Part shown: positions 44,401 to 49,819 of the stretch, in pieces
Layout: each line of letters begins with the position of its first letter
Numbering within the stretch: the first letter of the stretch is position 1
Notes under the pieces: generated by a model
Seen by the model: only the letters and a program-made list of their open reading frames with translations
Told to the model about the DNA's origin: nothing
Databases searched by the model: none
Source: Corbicula japonica
Taxonomy: Eukaryota; Mollusca; Bivalvia; Venerida; Cyrenidae
Direction: 5' to 3'
NCBI GenBank assembly: GCA_038501625.1
Contig: JAZAYU010000010.1
Location: 3,990,912 to 4,054,911, forward strand
DNA: 64,000 nt
Made by a program: the position numbers and the translations under genes

Positions 44401-45042
44401 CTTTCGTTTTGATTTTTTCAATATACATTTTTTTCTAAAAACCTAAAGAAATTAATAATGTCTTATACTTTCACTAATTTCAAAAATTAAATCTCAACAA
44501 AATAATGGTTGAGCAATACCTAGTTGCAGTGGTGTCTTAGAAGCGCAGCTGTATTTTTTGAATTCCATCTGGGTATCGCCGATAAAACTTGCACACAATG
44601 TTTTTAATTTGTGGTACCGAAACACATTCTTTAACAATTTTTTGAGATGGCTTTAATAGATTGTGGTGTCTGTTTTGAAACTGATCATTTTATGAACCAT
44701 GCTATCTCTCTTTCTCTATACCTTGGCTGTGTGGGGAGGCTGTGTCTTCTGAATGTGGCAATTCTTGATATGCACATTTCACACATTTTGTAATTGTTTT
44801 AATTAAACTTGAATACCACTTTATGTTAAATTGAGATAGATTGGGATATTTTGTTAAGTTTCTTATTACATTTATCTATTTCAGGTAACGCGAAGTTAGG
44901 AGAATGCCTCGATTTGGTAGGCCATATGTACAAAGTCAAATTTGATACGAAGAATAATTGTGTTAAACCAATTGTGATTGACGATTCATCGAATGGGAAT
45001 GGGAATGGGAAGTTGATATATGGCAAATGGAAACTAACTTGA
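12885..45042 (+). CDS. Secreted VWA and 13-sushi (CCP) protein, 21-exon gene
   Basis: Predicted product is about 1127 aa. Coding exons: 12903-13248, 16031-16200, 18150-18372, 18950-19096, 19813-19980, 20522-20701, 21896-22078, 24536-24715, 25144-25317, 26518-26703, 27195-27284, 27957-28034, 29100-29294, 29652-29819, 31248-31292, 33178-33348, 36074-36244, 36751-36933, 37851-37940, 39049-39126, 44885-45042. They sum to 3384 bases, a multiple of three, and every junction keeps frame. Order: signal peptide (1 to about 20), Gly/Ser/Thr heptad repeats (24-114), VWA (117-295) with all three MIDAS signatures (DGSDSIS, the T of DGTETS, ITDG), 13 four-Cys sushi modules, and a 52-residue two-Cys tail. 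VWA and sushi modules mediate extracellular protein binding, in complement-type and adhesion proteins; a role in immunity or matrix assembly is inference. Nearly all introns are phase 1, the classic shuffling phase. An alternative terminal exon lies at 48752-48915. A missed exon is possible in the long introns. Confidence 0.75.
12972..13244 (+). repeat. Coding minisatellite, 13 units of 21 bases
   Basis: Thirteen uninterrupted 21-base units (consensus ggttttggtacctcgtcatc plus a) that encode GFGTSSS, with variants such as LSTSP, GSSSS and TSPLG. Unit length is a multiple of three, so copy-number change would not break the frame. Confidence 0.9.
13249..14771. other. Intron 1, first part
   Basis: Intronic; I see no exon. 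A short open frame at 13705-13932 has no supporting context. Confidence 0.5.
14772..15309. repeat. Three-unit tandem repeat of 163-201 bases
   Basis: Units 14772-14945, 14946-15146 and 15147-15309 share, in order, a ctcca(g/t)aaca(c/g)a block, a tatggtat(g)..ttca block, agctgattcagaaatca and an ending gat(a/t)accacaat. They are diverged and lie in intron 1, next to a family-2 element. Confidence 0.65.
15345..15880 (+). mobile_element. Dispersed repeat family 2, copy
   Basis: Shares ordered blocks with copies at 28152, 34390, 35535 and 58185: acgacaaatatgaaaatat, gcaggctcggtttgatt, gggcagtaatggaaatgc, gatccatcccaaacgatggt and acatggaaccttcaa. This copy extends right with a ttgaaaccacctatctataa block shared with the 34390 copy. 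An open frame at 15278-15571 is inside it and is not coding. Confidence 0.7.
16031..16200 (+). CDS. VWA-sushi gene exon 2: VWA domain, N-terminal part with MIDAS
   Basis: Acceptor ctttcctcag at 16021-16030. Encodes ECRNMM then DLVLVVDGSDSIS, the first beta strand and the DxSxS metal-binding loop of a VWA domain, then a helix and RVGIVVYSSTIAQ. Donor GT at 16201, phase 0. The leading Cys probably pairs with the Cys at the end of exon 4, as in many VWA domains. Confidence 0.9.
16201..17318. other. Intron 2, first part
   Basis: AT-rich intronic sequence with no recognised feature before the foldback element. Confidence 0.5.
17319..18016. mobile_element. TTAA-flanked foldback element, copy 1
   Basis: The ends are GGGCCTGCCACACTCCTCCC and its inverted match ending GGGAGGAGTGTGGCAAGCCC, and arms of well over 100 bases pair across the element. 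TTAA stands directly at both ends (17319-17322, 18013-18016), which fits the target duplication of piggyBac-type transposons. Body 17323-18012, 690 bases, no transposase frame, so non-autonomous. Copy 2, in opposite orientation, is at 32298-33006. The short open frame at 17747-17935 lies inside. Confidence 0.75.
18022..18110 (+). mobile_element. Dispersed repeat family 1, right-end fragment
   Basis: Short fragment with the gtgtagggaggct..tggatgtggccattcctgat block found at the right end of the fuller copies (compare 44690-44800 and 62620-62680). Confidence 0.5.
18150..18372 (+). CDS. VWA-sushi gene exon 3: VWA domain, middle part
   Basis: Phase-0 entry after acceptor AG at 18148-18149. Encodes VINITHNLDYLLN, then RDGTETSLGIATAKQLF, which supplies the MIDAS threonine, then VPWVCIVITDGLS with the MIDAS aspartate. 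Donor gtaagc at 18373, leaving phase 1. Confidence 0.92.
18950..19096 (+). CDS. VWA-sushi gene exon 4: VWA domain, C-terminal part
   Basis: Acceptor attttcag at 18942-18949. Encodes GVNMFAVGI (the usual strand after the last VWA helix), then QQSELEAIASSP and a final helix ending KIVC. Donor gtaagt at 19097, phase 1. The frame runs on past the donor to 19317 but loses similarity there. Confidence 0.9.
19813..19980 (+). CDS. VWA-sushi gene exon 5: sushi module 1
   Basis: One complete four-Cys sushi module in a phase 1-1 exon: CPLPPEVPNG start, second Cys in IITC, third in TITC, Trp before the fourth Cys (KWST...FSC). Acceptor AG at 19811-19812, donor gtaagt at 19981. Confidence 0.92.
20215..20505 (+). 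mobile_element. Dispersed repeat family 1, copy next to an exon
   Basis: Diverged copy with gaaaaccttttggggcatgt, ggttggtgca, ttttcgttatttg and ctattccttatttgcatg blocks. It ends about 20 bases before the acceptor of the sushi-2 exon. Confidence 0.6.
20522..20701 (+). CDS. VWA-sushi gene exon 6: sushi module 2
   Basis: Complete phase 1-1 sushi module: CPPPPVEYGNG, REYTC, TTC, then SWTVPQFIC. Acceptor after a T-run (AG 20520-20521). The donor is the weaker gttgag at 20702. Confidence 0.9.
21316..21387 (-). tRNA. tRNA-Glu(CTC)-like sequence, probably degenerate
   Basis: On the - strand there is a D arm (GTGT-AGTGGTTAT), an anticodon loop reading C-T-CTC-A-A on a stem with four of five pairs, and a T arm with five pairs around TTCAATA. 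The acceptor stem pairs poorly (about four of seven), so it is more likely a tRNA pseudogene or a tRNA-derived repeat head than an active gene. It sits in intron 6. Confidence 0.4.
21896..22078 (+). CDS. VWA-sushi gene exon 7: sushi module 3
   Basis: Complete phase 1-1 sushi module: GCPSIIPLANG, VLYTC, STC, then TWTKPVHTC. Acceptor AG at 21894-21895, donor gtaaga at 22079. Confidence 0.92.
22079..23259. other. Intron 7, first part
   Basis: No exon seen. A G homopolymer run lies at about 22703-22716. Confidence 0.5.
23260..23821. mobile_element. Mariner-like terminal-inverted-repeat element, non-autonomous
   Basis: The left end ACTCAACAAAAGTTCTAATT is matched inverted at the right end (AATTAGAACTTTTTTGAGTG), arms of about 26 bases, 560 bases apart. 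TA precedes the left end, as in Tc1/mariner insertions; the right flank reads TT. There is no transposase frame. Confidence 0.65.
24536..24715 (+). CDS. VWA-sushi gene exon 8: sushi module 4
   Basis: Complete phase 1-1 sushi module: CGPPPQVAFA, VRLYTC, ATC, then YWHLNRHTC. Acceptor AG at 24534-24535, donor gtagag at 24716. Confidence 0.9.
25144..25317 (+). CDS. VWA-sushi gene exon 9: sushi module 5 (duplicated block, unit 1)
   Basis: Complete phase 1-1 sushi module: SACGPLPDVPNAEVLPG, VRNYKC, GYVPDNRPEITC, KWSPINFRC. It is strikingly similar to exon 17 (sushi 11). Acceptor attgtttcag, donor gttatt at 25318. Confidence 0.92.
25670..25842 (+). mobile_element. Inverted-repeat MITE with TACAGTCAAACC-type ends, copy 1
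   Basis: Begins tacagtgaaacctg and ends aggtttgattgta, with cagccac and cactcccttgggtggct blocks inside. An opposite-oriented copy is at 27765-27944. Confidence 0.65.
26518..26703 (+). CDS. VWA-sushi gene exon 10: sushi module 6 (duplicated block, unit 1)
   Basis: Complete phase 1-1 sushi module: SCSDPYPIDNAVVEPG, FTCLPGYYETGPITSTC, DWSTPFHSC. Paralogous to exon 18. Acceptor AG at 26516-26517, donor gtatgt at 26704. Confidence 0.92.
27195..27284 (+). CDS. VWA-sushi gene exon 11: sushi module 7, first half
   Basis: Ninety bases encoding the first two Cys of a sushi module: DCGMPYIVDFADAVPGP, QKYICHE. A phase-1 intron then splits the module before the glycine that follows the second Cys region. 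Acceptor AG at 27193-27194, donor gtattt at 27285. Paralogous to exon 19. Confidence 0.88.
27765..27944 (-). mobile_element. Inverted-repeat MITE, copy 2, abutting an exon
   Basis: Begins tacagtcaaaccttc and ends gtttgactgta. The contents match 25670-25842 in reverse (agccacccaagggagtga, aactggctgtttga). It ends 12 bases before exon 12, so its edge forms part of the polypyrimidine tract. Confidence 0.7.
27957..28034 (+). CDS. VWA-sushi gene exon 12: sushi module 7, second half
   Basis: Encodes GYVATGPPNSYCMQNGEW, then LPDFNC, the third and fourth Cys of the module begun in exon 11. Acceptor tttcag at 27951-27956, donor gtaagt at 28035, phase 1. Paralogous to exon 20. Confidence 0.9.
   Translation, partial: AMWLLVLQTLTACRTENGLCRTLIA
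28152..28560 (+). mobile_element. Dispersed repeat family 2, copy
   Basis: Good copy with agaccctcgaccacgacaaa, gcaggctcggtttgattgag, cccgcgccgcctagcc, gatccatcccaaacgatggt, acatggaaccttcaatgcgg and cggcgtatggtctccagata blocks. Confidence 0.75.
28610..29015 (+). mobile_element. Dispersed repeat family 1, copy
   Basis: Diverged copy with ttattagcttcttatgttt, gtttatttgagaac, gtgcaccctagaaacc and tttctaaatgttgctattcc blocks. It lies just upstream of exon 13. Confidence 0.6.
29100..29294 (+). CDS. VWA-sushi gene exon 13: sushi module 8
   Basis: Phase 1-1 sushi module: CREPPIVDLAEVD, RTYMC, LYKC, then a longer loop and QWVKQTENYC. It lacks the usual PxxP after the final Trp. Acceptor gcctag at 29094-29099, donor gtgaac at 29295. 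Confidence 0.85.
29364..29515. repeat. Compound microsatellite (AAT)n, (CAA)n, (CAT)n
   Basis: Adjacent trinucleotide runs in intron 13. They create an artefactual Asp/Met/Ile-rich frame on the - strand. Confidence 0.9.
29652..29819 (+). CDS. VWA-sushi gene exon 14: sushi module 9
   Basis: Complete phase 1-1 sushi module: DCGIPPNVANAYSG, RDYRC, IQC, VWSQPQFTC. Acceptor attacag, donor gtaggc at 29820. Confidence 0.92.
30356..30955 (+). mobile_element. Dispersed repeat family 1, fullest copy
   Basis: Reference copy of about 600 bases in intron 14. Ordered blocks: gattaacccaactacagttg, cacgatcgtggggtttga, ctggtctcagtaaggtcatc, ttttgcatgcaacattgttg, ttatatgagaacctgttggg, ctggtgcaccatagaac, cgttccaaggcgttacc, tcgctgcgtaaggaggctgt and gtggcgattcctgatagcat. 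It encodes no protein and has no clear terminal inverted repeat. The family may be a SINE or a non-autonomous DNA element; I cannot decide which. Open frames within it are not genes. Confidence 0.75.
31248..31292 (+). CDS. VWA-sushi gene exon 15: short linker
   Basis: A 45-base phase 1-1 exon behind ctcttctcag, with donor gtaagt at 31293, encoding a Pro/Thr linker (LKAVPSTTPLPKINL) between sushi 9 and 10. It is supported by splice sites and phase only, and could be optional without changing frame. Confidence 0.6.
31505..31550. repeat. (CAA)n microsatellite
   Basis: A run of about eight perfect caa units followed by imperfect ones, in intron 15. Confidence 0.85.
32298..33006. mobile_element. 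TTAA-flanked foldback element, copy 2 (opposite orientation)
   Basis: Ends match copy 1 (17319-18016): GGGACTGCCACACACC at the left and GGAGGAGTGTGG..AGCCC at the right. The asymmetric interior (acgaggacacaataaattgt, gaccagaaaattgaaggtca) is the reverse complement of copy 1's interior. TTAA follows the right end; the left end reads TCAA, one change. Body 32302-33002, 701 bases. Confidence 0.75.
33178..33348 (+). CDS. VWA-sushi gene exon 16: sushi module 10
   Basis: Complete phase 1-1 sushi module: CPLPPPTIEFADVEPG, RRYQC, IDC, EWSRPLHSC. Acceptor aattcag, donor gtgtgt at 33349. Confidence 0.92.
34390..34960 (+). mobile_element. Dispersed repeat family 2, copy
   Basis: Diverged copy with acgacaaatatgaaaatatt, cccacgccgcctggcc, acatggaaccttcgatgcgg and ttgaaaccgcccatct blocks. 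Confidence 0.65.
34870..35358 (+). pseudogene. Relic of a LINE-type reverse transcriptase C-terminus
   Basis: The 99-codon frame at 35059-35358 contains SWAKHLRQILIDLGYGYLW, then LLDQFQQKWHTSISS and LNSSKRYKKTLSF. This pattern (W..x..L...LG[FY]G..W, then ..F.Q.W, then S.L..Y..FK) matches, from memory, the region after the reverse transcriptase domain in animal non-LTR elements. The preceding bases continue the similarity but contain stops, so it is a dead fragment inside intron 16. Confidence 0.5.
35535..35950 (+). mobile_element. Dispersed repeat family 2, copy
   Basis: Copy with gcaggctcggtttgattgag, gggcagtaatggaattgc, cccacgccgccctggc, acatggaaccttcaatattc and tgatctccagataaacgaa blocks. 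Confidence 0.7.
36074..36244 (+). CDS. VWA-sushi gene exon 17: sushi module 11 (duplicated block, unit 2)
   Basis: Complete phase 1-1 module: SCGPLPKVLNADFLPGDH, AVRNYKC, GYVPDNRPEITC, KWSPVGFNC. Long identical stretches with exon 9. Acceptor cgtttcag, donor gtaatc at 36245. Confidence 0.93.
36751..36933 (+). CDS. VWA-sushi gene exon 18: sushi module 12 (duplicated block, unit 2)
   Basis: Complete phase 1-1 module: GCTDPYSIDHAVLEPGDN, FTCLPGYYETGPITSTC, DWSMPVHFC. Paralogue of exon 10. Acceptor cctactgcag, donor gtaatg at 36934. Confidence 0.93.
37140..37216 (-). mobile_element. Dispersed repeat family 1, fragment
   Basis: Short reverse-oriented fragment with tgccactgcgggttcaaacc, ggttctagggtgagccaacc and cttatacttgcacc. 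Confidence 0.55.
37801..37857 (+). repeat. Tandem duplication of a splice acceptor (33-base unit)
   Basis: Two copies of gtacgcttctcttttagact, starting at 37801 and 37834, 33 bases apart. Only the second is followed by the sushi sequence (actgtgg). Splicing at the first would add Asp-Phe-Gly-Lys and then an in-frame TGA. Confidence 0.9.
37851..37940 (+). CDS. VWA-sushi gene exon 19: sushi module 13, first half
   Basis: Ninety bases, as in exon 11: DCGEPYVVPYAYAEPGPR, then QRYVCHE. Acceptor cttttag (second of two tandem copies), donor gtatcc at 37941, phase 1. Confidence 0.9.
39049..39126 (+). CDS. VWA-sushi gene exon 20: sushi module 13, second half
   Basis: Encodes GYVPTGPPNSHCMQNAEW, then PPEFKC. 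Same length and phases as exon 12. Acceptor attttag, donor gtaagt at 39127. The remaining base A joins the gt of exon 21 to give Ser. Confidence 0.9.
   Translation, partial: VMYLLVLQTHIVCRTPNGHLQSSSA
39830..40050 (-). mobile_element. Dispersed repeat family 1, copy
   Basis: Reverse-oriented diverged copy: ggtggcaaatcaaag, agagtgcatcaacctcataa, acattgcatgcaaatgcaaa. Confidence 0.5.
40271..40384. mobile_element. Palindromic foldback element, copy 2
   Basis: Matches 4223-4362: cccaaggttataaaactga at the left, catctcattggctgaaatgg-type core, cagatgcttgagatt and cttagttttataagcatc at the right. The inner inverted arm is partly deleted. Confidence 0.6.
41290..41741. mobile_element. Terminal-inverted-repeat element with repeated GCGCTTATTTT motif
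   Basis: TGTAGAATCTCAAAAATAAG at the left is matched by the inverted right end (CTTATTTTCGAGATTCTACA). Inside, gcgcttat(t/a)tt-type motifs recur about seven times in both orientations. AAT flanks both ends of the GTAGAATC core. 452 bases, no protein frame. Confidence 0.7.
43100..43870. repeat. Cluster of three tRNA-like relics
   Basis: On the - strand, 43625-43685 has a perfect B box (GGTTCGATTCC) with a five-pair T stem and an anticodon-loop-like CTGTCGC; 43105-43150 carries a related sequence (GGTTCGCTCC, GGCGCTGTCGCC). On the + strand, 43820-43862 has GCCTCTCAAGC and GATTCAAATCC. None folds into a complete tRNA by eye, so they are probably heads of tRNA-derived repeats. Confidence 0.4.
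43995..44355 (-). mobile_element. Dispersed repeat family 1, copy
   Basis: Reverse-oriented copy: gatgcactggtcagtgtcac, cttgccccgacagttttcat, ttgcatgcaaaagcacacaa, cataagaagctaatggcatt. Confidence 0.65.
44690..44800 (+). mobile_element. Dispersed repeat family 1, right-end fragment
   Basis: Contains ctgtgtggggaggctgtgtc and gaatgtggcaattcttgata. It lies about 90 bases upstream of terminal exon 21. Confidence 0.6.
44885..45042 (+). CDS. VWA-sushi gene exon 21: terminal two-cysteine cassette
   Basis: Acceptor ctatttcag (AG 44883-44884), phase-1 entry, stop TGA at 45040-45042. With the preceding A it encodes 52 residues: SNAKLGEC, LDLVGHMYKVKFD, second Cys after 17 intervening residues, VKPI, a Gly/Asn repeat (NGNGNG) and LIYGKWKLT. 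It is homologous to the exons at 4064 and 48752. I know no named domain with this pattern. The conserved hydrophobic and Cys positions suggest a small disulfide-closed hairpin (inference). Confidence 0.8.
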
Positions 45043-46150
45043 TATATATATAGATAGATTACTCTAGAGTAGTGTAGCATTTGAAGTTAAACAGTACACT
45101 TCAACGTATCATTATAAATGTGTCCAACAAATTGTACTTGTTTTAGCTTGAAAGTTGATGTTTATACATTCAAGACTTATAAAGTCTACCTGTATTTCCG
45201 TAAACATAATATTACATGTAAAAATTATTTGAATGAGTGTCTTTCTTCAAACCGTATATATACTGACCGTCAAAAGAAAGTTTCCACCTTTACCGTTGCT
45301 TTCGCATTGATGAAAAATTGTTATGGTAATCTAGCACTAGTCCATACTTCCGTATTTCGCATAACTTATAGTCTTATGAGCCGTTTTCTTTTGCCAAAAA
45401 CTAGAAGCTCATTATTTGATAAAAACTTTAAAATCAACCAGAAAATTTTACATTATAGCCAATTGTAAAACAGGTTTATTGCTTTCTTAATTTTTCTTCG
45501 CGTCACAGAAAATTTAATTTACTAAGTAATTGTGATTTGTAAATGTTTTAATGTAACTTTTATTTTAAGACAGAACCAATTTTTTAGTCGGTCAATCTTT
45601 GCAAAAATGTTTTAGCCGACAGCAATGGAGAAATTTCTAGAAAACCGGACCAGTCTTAATGGTAGCAAACATCGGAAGTGTGTTCCTGATGATGATCATA
45701 GTGATTGTTTCAAAATCCGTCATAAGTATAACTTTAAATTCATATGAAGCCATTCATATTTTATCTATCGATGACAACCGGTAATAATTACACCAGTGAA
45801 AACCTTCTATTGACGGGGAATATACATATTAATTATTTAATTAATTATTTTTTTTAAAAAAAGAATCCGGTCCTTGTTCTTTACCATTTTTCATCAACCA
45901 CTTACTTACATTCAATGTGCACCGATGTTACTACCATAACTACTGTCAGCTGTGTTACTTCTGGTACTGCTTTTACTGCTATAACTACTGTTACTGACAG
46001 CTGCGTTATTGTTGTTACTGCCAGCAGTATTGCTGCTGTTACTGTTGTTACTGTCATCATTCATTGTTGTTATCTTACAATTTCTCATTAAACGCTACAG
46101 TTTTTTTATTCATCGTTGTTTTCCCTTGATACTTATACAAGTCTTTAAGC

Positions 46151-46302
46151 TTGTGACGTCTTTTTTTCTGTATTAAGGCAAGATAAAAACCCATCGATTC
46201 AAATCTTCAAAACCTTGTAAGTATTTTAAAATATTTACAAGGCTTCAAAGATTTGAATCGATGTTTTTTTCTTGCCGTAATACCGACAAAATGACATCAC
46301 AA
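46151..46302. repeat. Long imperfect hairpin
   Basis: Arms of about 70 bases: ttgtgacgtc...tattaaggcaag...cgattcaaatctt...ccttgtaa pair with ttacaagg...aagatttgaatcg...cttgccgtaata...gacatcacaa. Centre near 46223-46228. Confidence 0.75.
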
Positions 46303-47749
46303 ACCACGTGGTATAACCACTTTGATTCTTTTCGAAGCGAAATTTGCCCTGCAACTGTGTTTTTCTTACTTAAATATGTTATAAGTTTTTAAAATTACAT
46401 GTACGCGTATAATATATCCATGCTCGCTTGCATTTTCTTTTTTCAACTATATTATGACTGCGTTACATTAAAACTATGCGCTTTAAATAAATATTACAAC
46501 ACGGCTTCTTTTGGTGTTCATTGTTGAATTAATTATTATAATCGCTAAAAAATATTCGTTCGGGTCTTGGGTATAGCTTTTTGAAGCAAAACAAATATCT
46601 GCACAGGTAACATATGAAGAAGAATACAGTGATGAAGGTGAGCCTTTCTTTATTTTCTTCATTATGTTATGATACACACAAATAGTGGAAAATTAGATGA
46701 AAAGAAACATATAACGTAAACACGGTATTGCCGCAGTATAAGAGCAGCTCTCTATCTACGCCATTGAACAGGACAAAGCTTGATCCGACCGTCATGCTGG
46801 TGCGCACATGCAATTTCTTTTCTAAGAGTACGTCGATATTTTAAATGATATTGGCCCTTAAATACTCCCTACACTGTTGCAATACATGCAAAACCGCAAA
46901 AGTCCGCAATTAGGAGTAATCAGTTAACCCCTCAGATCTTCTTACAGAAGCATTGCAACAAAAATTCTAACTAAAGGGGGTTTCGCAGCTTCATTGTATC
47001 TAGCAGCTTCTTTAAATTACGGCATTCCAAACACATAAAAGAATGATAAAAACTTTCCACCAAAATCGAAATAGTATTCGTGCTTGGTTTGTTCTATAGT
47101 ATAGCAAATATATATATAAATATATATCTGAAAGCTTGTTTATAAGGTTTAACACTTTTAAATGCTTTAACTCTTGTATATGCTTGACCTATTATAACGG
47201 CTCGGTTAACTTTACTGCTTATCTTATAGCATTCGCTAAGCTAACAGTCTCCATTTAGAACCGCTGAGCGACCCATGTATCGTTAAGTATGTTAATAGGC
47301 ATATAGTATTAAAATCACTGAATACCAAACATTTAGCGGACGCGCTTATTTATTATGTTTGAATGTTTGACACTTTGAAATTTTGCCAAATAATCACGTT
47401 AACATTTAAATAAAAATCGTAACTTAAAAGGGTGTATGATGTTGTCTGGCCACGAGTTTTGACCGCGATGCTATTGGTTCGACTCACCAAGTCGTTTAAT
47501 TTTCGAAAAACAAAACCCACAACAATAACAGAAATGCATTGAATCACAAAAGTAAAAGATATATTATTTTTACTTAATAAAACATTTTTCAAAAGTGAAT
47601 CATGATTTTAAACAAGAAAACACTACTTTCGTAAAATCACAGAATTATGAGGACTAAAAAGAGTTTAAGTTTGTAACATGAACATTTTCAAAGATATCAT
47701 ACTATAAATAATAACATTTAACAAACAACAAATCTGATCATATCAGGAG

Positions 47750-47970
47750 TAACCACACTCAGAAAACACAACCTCCCAAAAAGCAAAATAGTGGAAAGAA
47801 AAAGAAAGTATGGATTAATATAATGAGTAATTTTTAAAAAGACACCTTTTGAAAAAAAAATGACGAAAATGAGAATCAGGTTTTACGGTTCGTCAACCTG
47901 ACACTGCCCCAACCTTTAAAAAAAAAAAAAACAAGTACAAGTTTTCTAAGTGATATACAATGTAATTCCA
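47750..47970 (-). mobile_element. Dispersed repeat family 1, fragment
   Basis: Reverse-oriented decayed copy: cagaaaacacaacctccc, tttacggttcgtcaacctga, cactgccccaacc. Confidence 0.5.
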
Positions 47971-48751
47971 ACCCTTCCATTTACAAATTTAATAATAATA
48001 ATTTAACTGTAACAATTAAATTTCAACGACCACTTTTGAATTAATACAGATTTCAACGAACGCTGGCAGTATAAAAATAACATTATTTGTGTACTTCTTA
48101 TGCAAATACAACAAAGATGCCTCATAAATCTGACAGGATAATCAAAAATATTTTTTTAATTATTGTTTACATTTTAACTGTGTTCCAATACATATATCGT
48201 GAACAATGTTACAATTATTACAAAAACTAATCTTTGCATTGATCTTACCGTGTTTCAGTTGTCAGGAAGATCACTGAATTAAATTTTAAGGCAATGGCTG
48301 TAGTCAATAACAATGTCATGTTTAACACGAAACAAGTGAGCAACGAAATATTTCTAAATAAATCGCTTTTTGTCCTTGTCTCTATAATAGGCTTTTATGA
48401 CATTTTTTTGCAATTTTATGAAATAGCAAACAACAACGATTAAAAAGGCAAAATATTTTTTTTTAATTTCAGTTTCTAATGAACCGGTTATCATTATGTT
48501 AAACATTCTGACTACATTTCGTTATTACAATGTATTCCTGCGAAACAGTAAAAAAATGTCGTCTGCTCAACTTCATAGCGTCAAATTCCCGAAGAAACCT
48601 ATACATGTCGCGCCTCATTATTGTATTTCATGACTGCTATCGGTCTATAACGCGCACTTGTTTTAAGAAACAATGAACATTGTGTACTTTTCGTAAAGTA
48701 AACGTTAATTGCAAGTTTATTGAAAGTCTAATTAATTCCTATCTGTTCCAG

Positions 48752-48915
48752 GCAAAGAGAGGTTGGGAGAATGCTTCGATCTAATAGGCCTTATGTACCA
48801 GGTTTATTTTGATGCTAAGAATAACTGTGTTAAACCAATTCTGTCTGACAATTCAAACTCCGGTAACAATGGTAACAATGGCGGAAACAAAATGATGAAA
48901 TTGAAACTTTTCTAG
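48752..48915 (+). CDS. Alternative terminal exon with two-cysteine cassette
   Basis: Acceptor atctgttccag (AG 48750-48751), phase-1 entry, stop TAG at 48913-48915. With a preceding A the peptide begins SKERLGEC, then FDLIGLMYQVYFDAK, second Cys in the same register as the other two cassettes, VKPI, an Asn/Gly run and a basic hydrophobic end. It can replace exon 21 without a frame change, giving a product of 1129 aa. It could instead be a duplicated, unused exon; transcript data would decide. Confidence 0.65.
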
Positions 48916-48944
48916 TGTGTGAATTTGTGTTGTAATCTTTTTTA

Positions 48945-48950
48945 AATAAA
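48945..48950 (+). promoter_or_regulatory. Candidate polyadenylation signal
   Basis: AATAAA 30 bases after the stop of the terminal exon at 48752-48915, which supports that exon being a real 3' end. Confidence 0.5.
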
Positions 48951-49074
48951 TGTGATGTGCATGTACATACTTTATTTAATTTTGCAACCAGCAAGTCCCA
49001 ATATTCGAATCGACTGTCAGGTAATGTTGTTTGTTTAATGATGTATGATTCTGAAAAAAAACAACAATGTTTAT

Positions 49075-49215
49075 AAGATGAACCAATAAGTAAAAAATAC
49101 CGCATTGAAAATTTTATTGTAAAACATTTTGCCACTAAAGTTTTAAACCATGCCCTGAGGTGCACCAACTTCACTTACCCAGACAGATTTTCATGTGAAC
49201 AAACAAATATGTAAA
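49075..49215 (-). mobile_element. Dispersed repeat family 1, fragment
   Basis: Reverse-oriented fragment: taccgcattgaaaattttat, ttgccactaaagttttaaac, gaggtgcaccaacttcact. Confidence 0.5.
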
Positions 49216-49512
49216 AGAGTATGTAGTTAAATGACCCGTCAATTTTCAGCCGACCTAAATGTTACTCACACATTCAACTTTCATTGCTTCAAAAGTCAAC
49301 AAATAAAATCCTTTAATTTTGTTATTTGATAGGGACGTTGCGGTGTAACAGCTGTTAAATTTTTGAAAACATTTAGAAATTAAAGCAGTTACTAATAGCC
49401 CATTTTTGTTTAATCTCGTCTCAAAATAAATCCTTATCTGTTAACTTGAGGGTCATGATATCTTAAAATGTCAAGTGTGTGAGATTCCGATTAATGCTAA
49501 TGCAACATTATA

Positions 49513-49819
49513 ATGGCTCTAAATATTTGGATAATTCTTCTTTCTATAGTCTCCTTTTCGTCCAGCTTACAGATAGCTAAGTTAGGTTCGTTTAAGTTGG
49601 CAAATCCTGCGTTTGTTACTTTATACAATAACACTAACGCAAAGAACGCGAATGAGAGTTTTGACCTTGTTATTGCGGCGTTTTCTGCTATACCGTTTTC
49701 AACTGACACCGTTCAAATCGTAAGAGGCATCGGACAGTATTTGAATACGGTGCCGAATATTAAACCAGAAGTGTTAACTACGAAAGCAATTTGGCCGAAT
49801 GAGGCAGCTGGTGTTCCAG
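49513..49819 (+). CDS. VCBS gene exon 1: signal peptide and start of propeller
   Basis: ATG at 49513, hydrophobic signal sequence, then SFDLVIAAFSAIPFSTD, a propeller strand pattern. Donor gtatgt at 49820, phase 1. The start is the first ATG with a signal peptide; no upstream in-frame extension is convincing. Confidence 0.85.

Larger units (their letters stand above)
39127..44884. other. Intron 20 (5.8 kb), repeats only
   Basis: No exon found. Contents are listed separately: a family-1 copy (39830), a foldback copy (40271), a terminal-inverted-repeat element (41290), tRNA-like relics (43100-43870) and more family-1 sequence (43995, 44690). The Lys-rich open frame at 39595-39909 runs into the repeat and is not supported. 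Confidence 0.5.
45043..48751. other. 3' UTR/intron between the two alternative terminal exons
   Basis: No further exon seen. The open frame at 45118-45468 directly follows the stop and looks like UTR. About 45930-46060 is rich in irregular act/gtt trinucleotides. A hairpin (46151) and a family-1 fragment (47750) are listed separately. Confidence 0.45.

Noticed and set aside
45118..45468. 116-codon frame after the cassette stop
   Set aside because: Located in the probable 3' UTR of the sushi gene, with no recognisable features.
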